Under the pieces are notes generated by a model. The model did not search any database and was not told the origin of the DNA. It worked only from the letters and a program-made list of their open reading frames with translations. This document shows, piece after piece, positions 56,026 to 64,000 of a stretch of 64,000 nt of DNA. Origin of the DNA: DASQPR01 sp963797605 (GTDB lineage Bacteria; Actinomycetota; Actinomycetes; Mycobacteriales; Micromonosporaceae); the NCBI GenBank assembly GCA_963797605.1, contig CAWCPX010000017.1:372001-436000 (forward strand), in the 5' to 3' direction. The position numbers and the translations under genes were made by a program. How positions within the stretch are numbered: position 1 is the stretch's first letter; each line of letters opens with the position of its first letter.

Positions 56026-56856
56026 TCAGCCGCGCAGCGGTTCGCCGTGGCTCGCGTTGGCCCGGCCGCGGCCCCAATATGCCTTGGCCGACATGCGTCC
56101 GGGCGCGACACCACGTGCCGCCATCGCGCCACTGATCGTGGAGACGACGCCGGCCTCGCCGAAGACGTACGCGTGCGCGCCGGCCGGCACGTCGAGATCC
56201 GCCACGGCGTCGAGCAGCGCCTCCGATTGGCCGGCGGGACGACCGTCGCGGTGCAGCCACGTCCACGAGAGCACGATGTCGTGGCGCGGATCGATCTTCG
56301 TCTCGTCGGCGGCGTCGGCGACCTCGACCACGACGTCGGCGCGCGAGCCGGGCGGCAGCGCCTCGACCATCGCGGCGATCGCCGGCATCGCGACATCGTC
56401 ACCGACGAACACGTGCGAGTCGACCTCACGGGAGAAGGTGATCTTGCCCCGAGGGCCGACGGCCTCGACCGCGTCACCCGGTCGCAGGCCCAACGCCCAC
56501 CGAGCGCCCGGCCCGGCGCTGTCGGTCACGATGTGCAGGTCGACGACGCGGTCCACGTCATCGAAGCGGCGGATCGTGTAACGACGACGGATGATCCGGC
56601 CGTCGGACGTGTCGGCGAGGATCATCAGGTCTTGGCCGACCTGGTAGGCGAAATGGGCCAGATCGTCGCCGGTGAGCCGGACGAGCAGGCTGGCGGTGCC
56701 GATCTCGTGGATCTCCAACACGCGCAGGTTCAGCTGGCTGACCTCAGGCGCACGGGACAGGAACGCCTCGGTCGTCATGTCGCCGCCGGGCAGTGTCGGC
56801 ACGCTGTCGCTCACGATCATCTCCAGCTCATCGGTCGGTGCACGCCGGTCAGTCAA
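56026..56856 (-). CDS. Siderophore-interacting protein (flavin reductase)
   Basis: 276 residues. The FAD domain has RRRYTIRRFD (flavin-binding RxYTxR) at about 90-99, then DLHIVTDSAGPGARWALGLR, GDAVEAVGPRGK and the SIP C-terminal NAD(P)H-like domain (DSHVFVGDDVAMPAIAAMVE, YVFGEAGVVSTIS). ViuB/FscN-type proteins reduce ferric siderophores in the cytoplasm to release iron. The N-terminal 30 residues are not conserved, so a later start is possible. No siderophore genes or iron box are adjacent. Confidence 0.9.
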   Translation of the reverse strand: MTDRRAPTDELEMIVSDSVPTLPGGDMTTEAFLSRAPEVSQLNLRVLEIHEIGTASLLVRLTGDDLAHFAYQVGQDLMILADTSDGRIIRRRYTIRRFDDVDRVVDLHIVTDSAGPGARWALGLRPGDAVEAVGPRGKITFSREVDSHVFVGDDVAMPAIAAMVEALPPGSRADVVVEVADAADETKIDPRHDIVLSWTWLHRDGRPAGQSEALLDAVADLDVPAGAHAYVFGEAGVVSTISGAMAARGVAPGRMSAKAYWGRGRANASHGEPLRG

Positions 56857-57250
56857 CCACGATGATCCACGTCGAGGATCGGTCTGACCATGCGATTCGG
56901 GCTTCGATGTCCATCATGACCCCGAACCACGGCGCCGCCGACGCCGGGAGATCTGTGTCACGAACTCGCCGGAACGGGCGGTTCGTCGCGGTCACCCGTA
57001 CCCGTGAAAAGACCTTGATCTCAGGTCTGCATGCCCACGAGGTCGCCGAAACGAAAGACTCCCGTCCGGCACCCACGGGGGAAGGCAACGGACGGGAGAT
57101 CTACTTCAATGTAACCCGCACGTCTCCACGGCGAAAGTCCTTGATGCCACAAATTCATGACGGATTTCTGTCAGCATGCTGTCGCGTCTCATCGCCGGAA
57201 AGTCACGGCCCGGCACCGGTCGTCTTCGCGACACGCGCGGTGGACGGCGA
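56857..57250. other. Intergenic region with a hairpin
   Basis: About 390 bases. CTCCCGTCCG (57059-57068) and CGGACGGGAG (57089-57098) form a 10-bp stem around 20 bases. The rest shows no gene or repeat. Confidence 0.4.
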
Positions 57251-57880
57251 ATGTCGGAGGCACGAACTAAGGTGCGAAGCATGCGAGAACGCTTACGCAC
57301 CGGCGTGGCTGACGCTCTGCTGTGTCTCATCGTCGTCGCGCTCGTCGTCGAACTCTGGATCACCCGGTCGGCCGGCTCCCGTTCCACTGTGGAGTTGGCC
57401 TGGTTCTCGGGCGCCTGCGTCGGCGCCCTCCTGGCGATGTTGTTGGCCCGCATGGCCGCCCGGCGTGCCCGAGCCGACGCGGCCGAGGCCGATCGCGCCG
57501 CCGCCGCCGCACGAGAGGAGGCGTTCGAGGCGCAGGTCGCGGCACGCGCCGACGCCGTCCGCGCCGCGCACGTCTCGGTCGATGCCGCCGTCAACGAGAT
57601 CATCGTCGAGATCGTGGCGGCCCAGCAGGCGATCGTGCGCCAGGCCTACCCCGATGACATCCTCATGCGGCTGCGGTCGGCCGAAGACAACGCCCACGCG
57701 TCCCTGGAGATCCTGGGGGGCGCCGGTGCGGTGATCAACGCGGGCGGATCGGCGGGCGCGCAGACCGCTGCCGAGGCCGAGGCGGCCACGCGGTCCGAGA
57801 CCGCCGCGGAGACCGATGCCACGGCCGTCCCGACTCAGTCAGCTGGTTCCGAGGCCCCCGCGACCGCGCTCTCCCGATAG
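57251..57880 (+). CDS. Membrane-anchored coiled-coil protein, unknown
   Basis: 209 residues from ATG 57251 (MSEARTKVRSMRERL); the next ATG at 57281 is possible. Two membrane helices (ADALLCLIVVALVVELWI and FSGACVGALLAMLLARMA) are followed by a long Ala/Glu/Arg helix (RAAAAAREEAFEAQVAARAD) likely to form a coiled coil, and an Ala/Thr/Glu-rich disordered end. No family is recognised. It overlaps the end of the small gene on the other strand by 42 bases. Confidence 0.6.
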   Translation: MSEARTKVRSMRERLRTGVADALLCLIVVALVVELWITRSAGSRSTVELAWFSGACVGALLAMLLARMAARRARADAAEADRAAAAAREEAFEAQVAARADAVRAAHVSVDAAVNEIIVEIVAAQQAIVRQAYPDDILMRLRSAEDNAHASLEILGGAGAVINAGGSAGAQTAAEAEAATRSETAAETDATAVPTQSAGSEAPATALSR

Positions 57881-58048
57881 CGACTCGGCCCGTTCCGCCA
57901 GATCGGCCGCGTCGTGCATGTTCTGACGCTTGATCGCGATCGCGGCGCCGGTCGCGATGACACCGGCCAGCACCGAATAGAGGGCGAGCCGAGTTCCGAC
58001 CGTGTTGACCGGCGAGTCCTGATCGAGTGGTGCCGACCGTTTGGTCAT
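57839..58048 (-). CDS. Small single-helix membrane protein
   Basis: 69 residues from ATG 58048: MTKRSAPLDQDSPVNTVGTR, one hydrophobic helix (LALYSVLAGVIATGAAIAI) and a charged tail (KRQNMHDAADLAERAESLSG). The N-in arrangement is suggested by flanking Lys/Arg. It is tail-to-tail with the coiled-coil gene. It has no known family; the coding call rests on composition and the helix. Confidence 0.5.
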   Translation of the reverse strand: MTKRSAPLDQDSPVNTVGTRLALYSVLAGVIATGAAIAIKRQNMHDAADLAERAESLSGERGRGGLGTS

Positions 58049-58196
58049 GATCACAGAATATCGCCAGCGTAAGCCGCCGACCTGCGGTTCGGTGAGAGTT
58101 ACCGGAGTCACGCATCGAGTGATCGACACGTCGTCGCCCGAGCCTCGCCGGTCGCGTTCCCGGTCCACCGTGCCCGACCGCGCTATCCTTTCGACC

Positions 58197-58502
58197 ATGT
58201 CGACCGTCGCGCGCACCCGGATCCAGCTGTGGATCTATGGTCTCGCGGCTCTCGTCCTGACCGCCGGCCTCGCGTCGCCGTCGACCGCCGTCGCCGGAGC
58301 CGGTGCCGCCGCTGCGCTGCTCGTCGTCACGACGCTGCTGGCCAGCAACGTCGCCGGCGCCATGATCCCCCGCCCGGAGCCGGTGCCGATCCGGGTCTCC
58401 CGTCGCGAACACGCCCGCCGCACCGTCGTGCTGCGCCAGTGTGATCCCGACGCCGCCGGTCGCGCGCGTCCACGCGCACCCGGCCACTTCCCTTTGAGCT
58501 GA
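58197..58502 (+). CDS. DUF6412-type small membrane protein
   Basis: 101 residues: MSTVARTRIQLWIYGLAALV, then two hydrophobic stretches and the conserved end REHARRTVVLRQCDPDAAGR, RARPRAPG. Small proteins of this kind lie directly before a second YidC-like gene in many actinobacteria, as here (113 bases apart). The function is unknown; the constant pairing suggests help in membrane insertion or regulation of the insertase. Confidence 0.7.
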   Translation: MSTVARTRIQLWIYGLAALVLTAGLASPSTAVAGAGAAAALLVVTTLLASNVAGAMIPRPEPVPIRVSRREHARRTVVLRQCDPDAAGRARPRAPGHFPLS

Positions 58503-58614
58503 TCTCCGGCGATCCGCGCCATCTCTTTTCAGCGCGCGCCCGAGGTCTGACCGTCGCGATTACCGGCTTCGCCGCCGGCCCTCCGCCATCTTCGGCCAAA
58601 CTCAAGGGGCTTCC

Positions 58615-59445
58615 ATGCTTCGCAGCACGTCACTGCTCGCTGCCGCCGCGTCACCGTCCGGCGGCTCGGCGATCTCGCTCAACCCGTTCACCGACGCGGT
58701 CTCGGCCGCGGCCCACGTCCTCGCGGATCTTTCCACCGCGCTCGCCCCGATCGGCGGTGCCGCGGTCGCGGTCATCGTCATCACGCTGCTCGTCCGGCTC
58801 GCCCTGCATCCGCTGACCCGGGCGGCCGTGCGCGGGGAGCGAGCCCGCGTGCGTCTGACGCCACACATCGATGCGCTGCGCCGCAAGCACGGCACCGACC
58901 CGGCCCGCTTCCGGCAGGAGCTGACCGCCCTACACCGGGCCGAAGGCGTCTCCATGTTCGCTGGTCTCGGCCCGATGGTGCTGCAGATTCCGGTCTTCCT
59001 GGTGCTTTACCGCGTCTGCACGCACCACATGGGCGGGATCAACGGCGCGACGCTCTTCGGCACCCCGCTCACTTCCCGGTTCCTCGCCGCCTGGACCGGC
59101 CCGCACGTGCTCGTCTTCCTGTTGCTGTTCGGGGTGCTGGCGGCGGTCGCCGTGATGACGTCACGGCGAGCCGCGATGCTGGCGAAGATCAACAACCCCA
59201 CGGCGGCCACGGGTACGGCCACCGGGCAACAGCCTGTCATCTCGCCCACGATGATCGCCACGATCGGCCGGATCTCGCCGTTCTTCGTGCTCCTCTCGGC
59301 GGCGGTGGTGCCGTTGGCGGCCGGCCTTTACCTGGTCACGTCAACCGCGTGGACGGCTGCCGAAAACGCGTACCTGCGGCGAGGTCTGCCCGTGGCGAAC
59401 GCGCCCGCGGCCGCGGAGATCGGCCAACCGAGCGCCGCGACGTAG
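58615..59445 (+). CDS. YidC/Oxa1-family membrane protein insertase
   Basis: 276 residues. After a short N-terminal region, helix 1 (PIGGAAVAVIVITLLVRLAL) is followed by the cytoplasmic hairpin RVRLTPHIDALRRKHGTDPARFRQEL, typical of YidC. The remaining helices (PMVLQIPVFLVLYRVC, VLVFLLLFGVLAAVAVM, RISPFFVLLSAAVVPLAAGL) complete the 60KD_IMP domain. The conserved Arg in the groove (VRLALHPL) is present. The gene is away from rpmH-rnpA, so it is probably a second, accessory YidC. Confidence 0.9.
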   Translation: MLRSTSLLAAAASPSGGSAISLNPFTDAVSAAAHVLADLSTALAPIGGAAVAVIVITLLVRLALHPLTRAAVRGERARVRLTPHIDALRRKHGTDPARFRQELTALHRAEGVSMFAGLGPMVLQIPVFLVLYRVCTHHMGGINGATLFGTPLTSRFLAAWTGPHVLVFLLLFGVLAAVAVMTSRRAAMLAKINNPTAATGTATGQQPVISPTMIATIGRISPFFVLLSAAVVPLAAGLYLVTSTAWTAAENAYLRRGLPVANAPAAAEIGQPSAAT

Positions 59446-59666
59446 TCGCGCTTCACCTGCGCCCACCACTGCTCCGCGGTCATTGGGGTTGTGGTGGGCA
59501 TCCAGGCGCAGGGCGGGCACGTCGAGGCAGGCGTGCCAACCGGCGCGCGGTCACGGGCGAGGATGTGCGGCGCCGACTTCATACCTCCGACATAACGGTC
59601 AGGTTATATAACCATCAAGGAATGTAGAGCTCGCGAACGCCGGCGTGCCGATACGGTTCTCAGAGG

Positions 59667-59685
59667 TTAGGGTCACCTTGCCTAA
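59667..59685. promoter_or_regulatory. DtxR/IdeR iron box 1
   Basis: TTAGGGTCACCTTGCCTAA is a 19-bp near-palindrome matching the consensus TTAGGTTAGGCTAACCTAA at both ends. It lies about 85 bases before efeU. Confidence 0.75.
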
Positions 59686-59695
59686 CTCGAAGAGG

Positions 59696-59714
59696 TTAGG
59701 TTAGCCTGCCCTCG
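59696..59714. promoter_or_regulatory. DtxR/IdeR iron box 2
   Basis: TTAGGTTAGCCTGCCCTCG matches the left half of the iron-box consensus strongly and the right half weakly. It starts 29 bp after box 1, giving a tandem operator for iron repression of efeUOB. Confidence 0.7.
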
Positions 59715-59769
59715 ACAGACGGCGAGTCAATCCATCGCCGTGAGACCCGCCCGAAGAGGAGCCGACGCC

Positions 59770-60633
59770 GTGATCCCCACGTTGGTCATTGGTTTGCGTG
59801 AAGGCCTCGAGGCGAGTCTGATCGTCGGCATCATCGCCTCGTTCCTCGCCCGGAACGGCCGGCGCGACGCCCTCCGCGCGACCTGGATCGGCGTGATCGC
59901 GGCGACGCTGCTGTGCCTCGGCATCGGCATCGCGCTCGTACAGCTCTCGGAAAACCTGCCGCAGCAAGAGCAGGAAGCACTGGAGACGGTCGTCGGCGCG
60001 CTCGCCGTCGTCATGGTCACGTTCATGATCCTGTGGATGGGCAAGCACGCCCGGTCGATGAAGCGGGAACTCGAAGGCGCCGCCGCCGCCGCTCTGGCCA
60101 GTGGGTCCGCCACCGCGCTCGTGGTGATGGCGTTCCTCGCGGTGCTCCGGGAAGGCTTCGAAACCTCGGTCTTCCTGGTCTCGGTGCTGCAGGAGAGCGA
60201 TAACCCGGCCACGGCCACCACGGGTGCCGTCATCGGCATTCTGATCGCCGTCGGCATCGGGTACGGCATCTACAAGGGCGGCGTCCGCATCAACCTCTCC
60301 CGGTTCTTCCGCATCACCGGTCTCGTGCTCGTGCTCGTCGCGGCGGGCCTGACCATGACCGTGCTGCACACCGCGCACGAGGCCGGCTGGATCAACTTCG
60401 GCCAGGCCACCGCGGTCGACCTGAGCTGGCTCGTGCGGCCAGGCACCGTGCTCGCGTCGCTGCTCACCGGTGTGCTCGGGCTGCAGCCGAAGCCGACCGT
60501 CGTCGAGGGCATCGCATGGCTCCTCTACGCCGTGCCGATGCTGGCCTACGTCGGCTGGCCGCGCGCCGGCAAACCGACCCCGACGGCCACCGCTCCCCAG
60601 ACCGCGCCGCAGACCGAATCCGCCGCCGCTTAA
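59770..60633 (+). CDS. efeU: FTR1-family iron permease EfeU
   Basis: 287 residues from GTG 59770, with AGAGGAG 8 bases upstream. Seven membrane helices. The two iron-binding REXXE motifs are VIGLREGLEASLIVG (helix 1) and LAVLREGFETSVFLV (helix 4). The C-terminus is a Pro/Thr/Ala tail. EfeU takes iron delivered by EfeO across the membrane. It is the first gene of efeUOB, under the two iron boxes. Confidence 0.94.
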   Translation: MIPTLVIGLREGLEASLIVGIIASFLARNGRRDALRATWIGVIAATLLCLGIGIALVQLSENLPQQEQEALETVVGALAVVMVTFMILWMGKHARSMKRELEGAAAAALASGSATALVVMAFLAVLREGFETSVFLVSVLQESDNPATATTGAVIGILIAVGIGYGIYKGGVRINLSRFFRITGLVLVLVAAGLTMTVLHTAHEAGWINFGQATAVDLSWLVRPGTVLASLLTGVLGLQPKPTVVEGIAWLLYAVPMLAYVGWPRAGKPTPTATAPQTAPQTESAAA

Positions 60634-60730
60634 GCCGTTCGCGGCCGCTCCCCCGCCACCCGTCTCTTCCGTTTCGCCCGACATATCACTGAATAATCCC
60701 CCACTCGCAGCATCGAAGGAGTTCGTCCAC

Positions 60731-61882
60731 ATGCGCCTGTCTCGCCCTGTGACCGTTAGCGGCTCGATCGCCGCCCTCGCCGTCCTGGGTCTTGTCGCCT
60801 CGGGTTGCACCAAGACGGCCGACAAGCCCGTCGCCGGCGCGAAGACCATCTCGATCACGCTGACCGACGATGGCTGCCAGCCGTCGCCGGCCACCCTCGG
60901 AGCCGGCCCGATGACGTTCTCGGTGAAGAACACCAACGGTTCCAAGGTCACCGAGGTCGAGCTGCTCAAAGACGACACGATCATGGGCGAGAAGGAAAAC
61001 CTGACCCCCGGTCTCGCGGGTACGTTCTCCCTGAACGTGCCGTCGGGCACCTACCAGCTCTACTGCCCGAACGCGACGACGGAGAAGTGGGACTTCACGG
61101 TCACCGGCACGGCCGCCGCTACCCAGCTGTCCGCCGCCGTCACGTCGCAGCTCGCCACCGCGACCGCCGACTACCAGACCTACGTGATCGGCCAGGTCGA
61201 CAAGCTGGTCGTGGCGACGAAGGCGTTCACCGACGCGGTCCGGGCCGGCGACGTCGAGAAGGCCAAGAACCTGTTCGCGCCGGCGCGCGCCTACTACGAG
61301 CAGGTCGAGCCGGTCGCTGAGAGCTTCGGTGACCTCGACCCCGACGTCGACGCCCGCATCAACGACGTCGACAACCCGGCGACCTGGACCGGCTTCCACC
61401 GCATCGAGAAGGCGCTGTGGGCGGACAAGACGGCGGCCGGTATGGCGACGTACGCGAACAAGCTGGACGCGGACATCGCGAAGCTCAAGTCGCTCGTGGC
61501 CACCACGAAGTACCAGCCCGCGCAGCTGGCCAACGGTGCCGCCGACCTTCTGAACGAGGTCGCGTCCAGCAAGATCACGGGCGAGGAAGACCGCTACAGC
61601 CACACCGACCTCTCCGACTTCCAGGCCAACATCGATGGTGCCCGCGAGGCGTTCACCCTGCTGCAGCCGGCGCTGAAGACGATCGACCCGCAGCTCGCGT
61701 CCACCGTGGACGCCCGCTTCACTGACGTCGTCAACTCCCTGACGCCGTTCAAGGGCACGTACGCCGACTCGGGCTACGTCGACTACTCGACCGTGACCGA
61801 CGCCCAGCGCCGGGTGCTCACGCAGAAGGTCGACGCTCTGGCCGAGCCGCTCTCCCAGGTCGCCGCTAAGGTGACTGGCTGA
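60731..61882 (+). CDS. efeO: Iron-uptake lipoprotein EfeO
   Basis: 383 residues from ATG 60731. The lipoprotein signal ends LVASGC with lipidated Cys26. An N-terminal cupredoxin domain (ISITLTDDGCQPSPATLGAG, to GTYQLYCPNA) binds or oxidises metal. The M75-peptidase-like domain keeps the HxxE motif (WTGFHRIEKALW) and HTDLSDFQANIDGA. It binds periplasmic or cell-wall-side iron and passes it to EfeU. The gene ends one base before efeB. Confidence 0.94.
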   Translation: MRLSRPVTVSGSIAALAVLGLVASGCTKTADKPVAGAKTISITLTDDGCQPSPATLGAGPMTFSVKNTNGSKVTEVELLKDDTIMGEKENLTPGLAGTFSLNVPSGTYQLYCPNATTEKWDFTVTGTAAATQLSAAVTSQLATATADYQTYVIGQVDKLVVATKAFTDAVRAGDVEKAKNLFAPARAYYEQVEPVAESFGDLDPDVDARINDVDNPATWTGFHRIEKALWADKTAAGMATYANKLDADIAKLKSLVATTKYQPAQLANGAADLLNEVASSKITGEEDRYSHTDLSDFQANIDGAREAFTLLQPALKTIDPQLASTVDARFTDVVNSLTPFKGTYADSGYVDYSTVTDAQRRVLTQKVDALAEPLSQVAAKVTG

Positions 61883-61883
61883 C

Positions 61884-63137
61884 ATGACCGCACTGAACCG
61901 ACGCAAGCTGCTGCAGTTGGGCGGGGCGACCCTCGCGGGGGTCGCCGCCGCCGGCACCCTGGCCGCCTGCTCCGACGACTCCCCCGCCGCCGTCAAGGCG
62001 AGCGGGGTGGTCCCGTTTAACGGCCCGCACCAGGCCGGCATCGCGACGCCCGCTCCGGCCCGACTCGCGTTCGCGACCTACGACTTCATCGCGGACGGCA
62101 CCGTCGCCCAGCGCCGGGCCGCCCTGATCTCGCTGCTGCAGACGTGGACCCAAGCGGCCGCGGCGATGACCGCCGGCAAGACGGTGCCCGGTGACCTCGA
62201 CAATCCGGCGGCACCACCGGCCGACACGGGCGAGGCGTACGGCGCGCCACCGGCGAACCTGACCATCACGTTCGGGTTCGGGCCGAGCCTGTTCGACGAG
62301 CGGTTCGGGCTGACCGGCAAGCGTCCGGCCGCGCTCGCCGACCTGCCGCACCTGCCACCGGCCAACCTGGATCCGGACCGCAGCGACGGCGACCTGTGCA
62401 TCCAGGCGTGCTCCGACGATCCGATCGTCGCGTTCCACGCGATCCGTAACCTGGCCCGGCTCGGCCGGGGCACGGTGGTGATGCGGTGGTCGCAGCTCGG
62501 CTTCGGCAAGGCGACGTCGAACGGCGCCGACCAGGAGACCCCGCGCAACCTGATGGGCTTCAAGGACGGCACCCGCAACATCGACGGCGCCGACACCGCT
62601 CTCATGGACGCGCACGTCTGGGTGTCGAGCGAGACCGACCAGCCGTGGATGCGCGGCGGCAGCTACCTGGTGGCCCGGCGGATCCGGATGCACCTGGAAG
62701 GCTGGGACCGCGACGTGCTCTCCGATCAGCAGGACGTGTTCGGGCGCTCGAAATACAGCGGGGCACCGCTGACCGGCACGGACGAACACGACACCCCGAA
62801 CTTCGGTGCCGTCGACGCCGCGACCGGCTCACCGACGATCCCGGCGAACGCGCACATCCGGCTCGCGGCGCACGAGGAGAACAACGGTCTGCGGATCCTG
62901 CGCCGCGGATACTCGTTCACCGACGGCATGCTGGCCGAAAGCGGTGAACTCGACGCCGGGCTGTTCTTCGTGGCGTTCCAGAAGGATCCGCGTACGCAGT
63001 TCGTCACGTTGCAACGCAAGCTCGGCGCCCACGACGCTCTGAACGAGTACATCGAGCACGTAGGCTCCGGCCTGTTCGCGTGCCCAGCCGGGATCCGCGA
63101 TGCCGGCGACTACTGGGGCAGCGCGCTCTTCACGTAA
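61884..63137 (+). CDS. efeB: Deferrochelatase/DyP-type peroxidase EfeB
   Basis: 417 residues with a Tat signal (NRRKLLQLGGATLAGVAAAG) and a following AAC site that could also be lipidated. The DyP landmarks are GFKDGTRNIDGAD (catalytic Asp in GxxDG), the proximal haem His in IRLAAHEENNGLRILRRGY, the Arg in that segment and FFVAFQKDPRTQF. EfeB oxidises Fe(II) or takes iron from haem for EfeU. It is the last gene of the operon, 21 bases from the convergent serA. Confidence 0.94.
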   Translation: MTALNRRKLLQLGGATLAGVAAAGTLAACSDDSPAAVKASGVVPFNGPHQAGIATPAPARLAFATYDFIADGTVAQRRAALISLLQTWTQAAAAMTAGKTVPGDLDNPAAPPADTGEAYGAPPANLTITFGFGPSLFDERFGLTGKRPAALADLPHLPPANLDPDRSDGDLCIQACSDDPIVAFHAIRNLARLGRGTVVMRWSQLGFGKATSNGADQETPRNLMGFKDGTRNIDGADTALMDAHVWVSSETDQPWMRGGSYLVARRIRMHLEGWDRDVLSDQQDVFGRSKYSGAPLTGTDEHDTPNFGAVDAATGSPTIPANAHIRLAAHEENNGLRILRRGYSFTDGMLAESGELDAGLFFVAFQKDPRTQFVTLQRKLGAHDALNEYIEHVGSGLFACPAGIRDAGDYWGSALFT

Positions 63138-63148
63138 GCCACGGCGGC

Positions 63149-63184
63149 CGGTGGGCTCTTAAGAAAGGACCCGGAGCCCCACCG
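63149..63184. terminator. Bidirectional terminator of efeB and serA
   Basis: CGGTGGGCTC and GAGCCCCACCG pair with one bulge around 15 bases. The hairpin lies between the convergent genes and includes the serA stop. Confidence 0.55.
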
Positions 63185-64000
63185 TCGCGGGCAGCGCTCG
63201 CAGCTCGGTCAGCACGGCGTCGCTGAACTCGCTGCCGATGTCGGTGAGCAGGTAACCGAGTTCGCCCCGGGTCGCGAGCAGTTGCCCCTCGACGTTGACC
63301 GAATGCGCGGCGAGAATGCTGTTGACCTGCGCGAGCACGCCCGGCACGTTGCGGTGCACGTGGGCGATGCGGTGCGCCGACTCCTGCTGCGGCAGCGCCA
63401 CGGTCGGCATGTTGACGCTGAGCGTCGTGTTGCCGTCGGCCAGGAAGGACACGAGCTTGCCGGCGACGAACCGGCCGATGTCGGCCTGGGCCTCCTCGGT
63501 CGAGCCACCGATGTGCGGCGTGAGGATGACATTGGGCAGGCCGCGCAGCTGCGAGACGAACTCGTCGCCCTTGACCTTCGGCTCCTCGTGGAACACGTCG
63601 ATCGCGGCACCGGCGATGTGGCCGCTGGTCAGGTGGTCGCGCAGCGCCGTCTCGTCGACCACGAACCCGCGCGACAGGTTGAGGAACAGGCTGCCGCGCC
63701 GCATCCGGTCGAACTGGGCGGCCCCGAAGAACCCGCTGTTGCCGGCCCGGCCGTCGACGTGGAGCGTGACGACGTCGGCGACCTCGAGCAGTTCGTCGAG
63801 CGAGTCGCAGCGCCGGGCGTTGCCCAGCAGAAGCTTGTCGGCCGTGTCGTAGAAGTAGACGATCATGCCCAGGTTCTCGGCCAGCACCGACAGCTGCGTG
63901 CCGATGTTGCCGTAACCGACGATGCCCAGCGTGCGGCCGCGCACCTCGTGGCTGCCGTCGGCGTCTTTGTCCCACACGCCGGCATGCATCTTCTCGTTTT
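63159..64000 (-). CDS. serA: D-3-phosphoglycerate dehydrogenase, C-terminal part
   Basis: The minus-strand frame is open to the window edge, so the N-terminal third is missing; about 280 residues are visible. The Rossmann motif VRGRTLGIVGYGNIGTQLSV, the substrate-loop LFLNLSRGFVVDETALRDHL, IDVFHEEPKVKGDEF and the catalytic His in LTPHIGGSTEEAQADIG identify SerA. The C-terminal ACT domain (RIAHVHRNVPGVLAQVNSIL) is the short E. coli type, so serine feedback inhibition is likely. SerA performs the first step of serine synthesis from 3-phosphoglycerate. Confidence 0.95.
   Translation of the reverse strand, partial: NEKMHAGVWDKDADGSHEVRGRTLGIVGYGNIGTQLSVLAENLGMIVYFYDTADKLLLGNARRCDSLDELLEVADVVTLHVDGRAGNSGFFGAAQFDRMRRGSLFLNLSRGFVVDETALRDHLTSGHIAGAAIDVFHEEPKVKGDEFVSQLRGLPNVILTPHIGGSTEEAQADIGRFVAGKLVSFLADGNTTLSVNMPTVALPQQESAHRIAHVHRNVPGVLAQVNSILAAHSVNVEGQLLATRGELGYLLTDIGSEFSDAVLTELRALPATVGLRVLS

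Noticed and set aside
59328..59582. Minus-strand ORF of 84 codons (MKSAPHILARDRAPVG...) overlapping the yidC end.
   Set aside because: Part of it looks protein-like, but it overlaps the 3' end of yidC and has no recognised family; evidence is too thin to list as a gene.

Overview
This window is high-GC actinobacterial DNA with GTG/TTG starts, translationally coupled ATGA and TAATG junctions, a DtxR/IdeR iron box, a mycobacterial/streptomycete-type SOS box and a DUF222-type HNH remnant. The gene set (serpin, conservon-type GTPase, AtuA cluster, DUF6412-YidC pair, GH1 enzymes with an Opp-type importer) suits a soil mycelial actinomycete of the Frankiales/Cryptosporangiales/Micromonosporales kind. 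The genus cannot be fixed from the sequence alone.

Layout. 0-5 kb: a decayed mobile-element island (broken excisionase, 3'-truncated tyrosine integrase, small hypotheticals, a dead acetyltransferase, two imperfect 39-40 bp direct repeats). It lies against the 3' end of a tRNA-Gly/Cys/Val operon at 5.0-5.3 kb. 5.3-7.6 kb: a serpin divergent from gnd. 7.7-9.0 kb: a non-coding block of tandem repeats (17-, 22- and 12-bp periods) ending in a ~142-bp inverted-repeat element; a second copy of that element lies at 28.9 kb. 9-20 kb: an SDR/TetR pair with palindromic operators, a GGDEF-EAL protein, an MFS exporter, an esterase, Ohr, an unusual LigA and DinB. 19.8-22.5 kb: an ISL3-family IS beside an HNH remnant and a membrane protein. 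22.5-27.2 kb: an atuA operon (TIGR03084-type protein, AtuA, TetR, His-rich metallo-beta-lactamase fold) preceded by a possible carboxylase remnant. 27.6-33.4 kb: secreted beta-helix and beta-propeller proteins. 33.4-36.4 kb: kptA, a PLP decarboxylase and a secreted SGNH esterase. 36.4-38.2 kb: an intact IS1182-family element. 38.2-51 kb: a HemK-like methyltransferase, a ROK regulator, two GH1 beta-glucosidases, an Opp/Dpp-type ABC importer and a LacI regulator, read here as a beta-glucoside (cello-oligosaccharide) uptake and hydrolysis locus. 51-59.5 kb: a secreted esterase, an MHYT membrane sensor, an orphan CvnD-like GTPase, AlkB, a siderophore-interacting reductase and a DUF6412-YidC pair. 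59.6-63.1 kb: an iron-box-controlled efeUOB system. 63.2 kb to the end: the C-terminal part of serA.

A clear artefact-like pattern overlies this. Many genes, above all between 30.6 and 44 kb, carry single-base indels in G/C runs while the remaining sequence stays conserved. These look more like consensus errors than old pseudogenes, and they are flagged in each entry. The 0-5 kb island also carries a stop codon and a lost 3' end, so real decay is likely there. No wholly new system can be proven. The best candidates for novelty are the paired inverted-repeat elements, the 17-bp repeat blocks, the His-pentapeptide MBL protein and the paralogous propeller pair.
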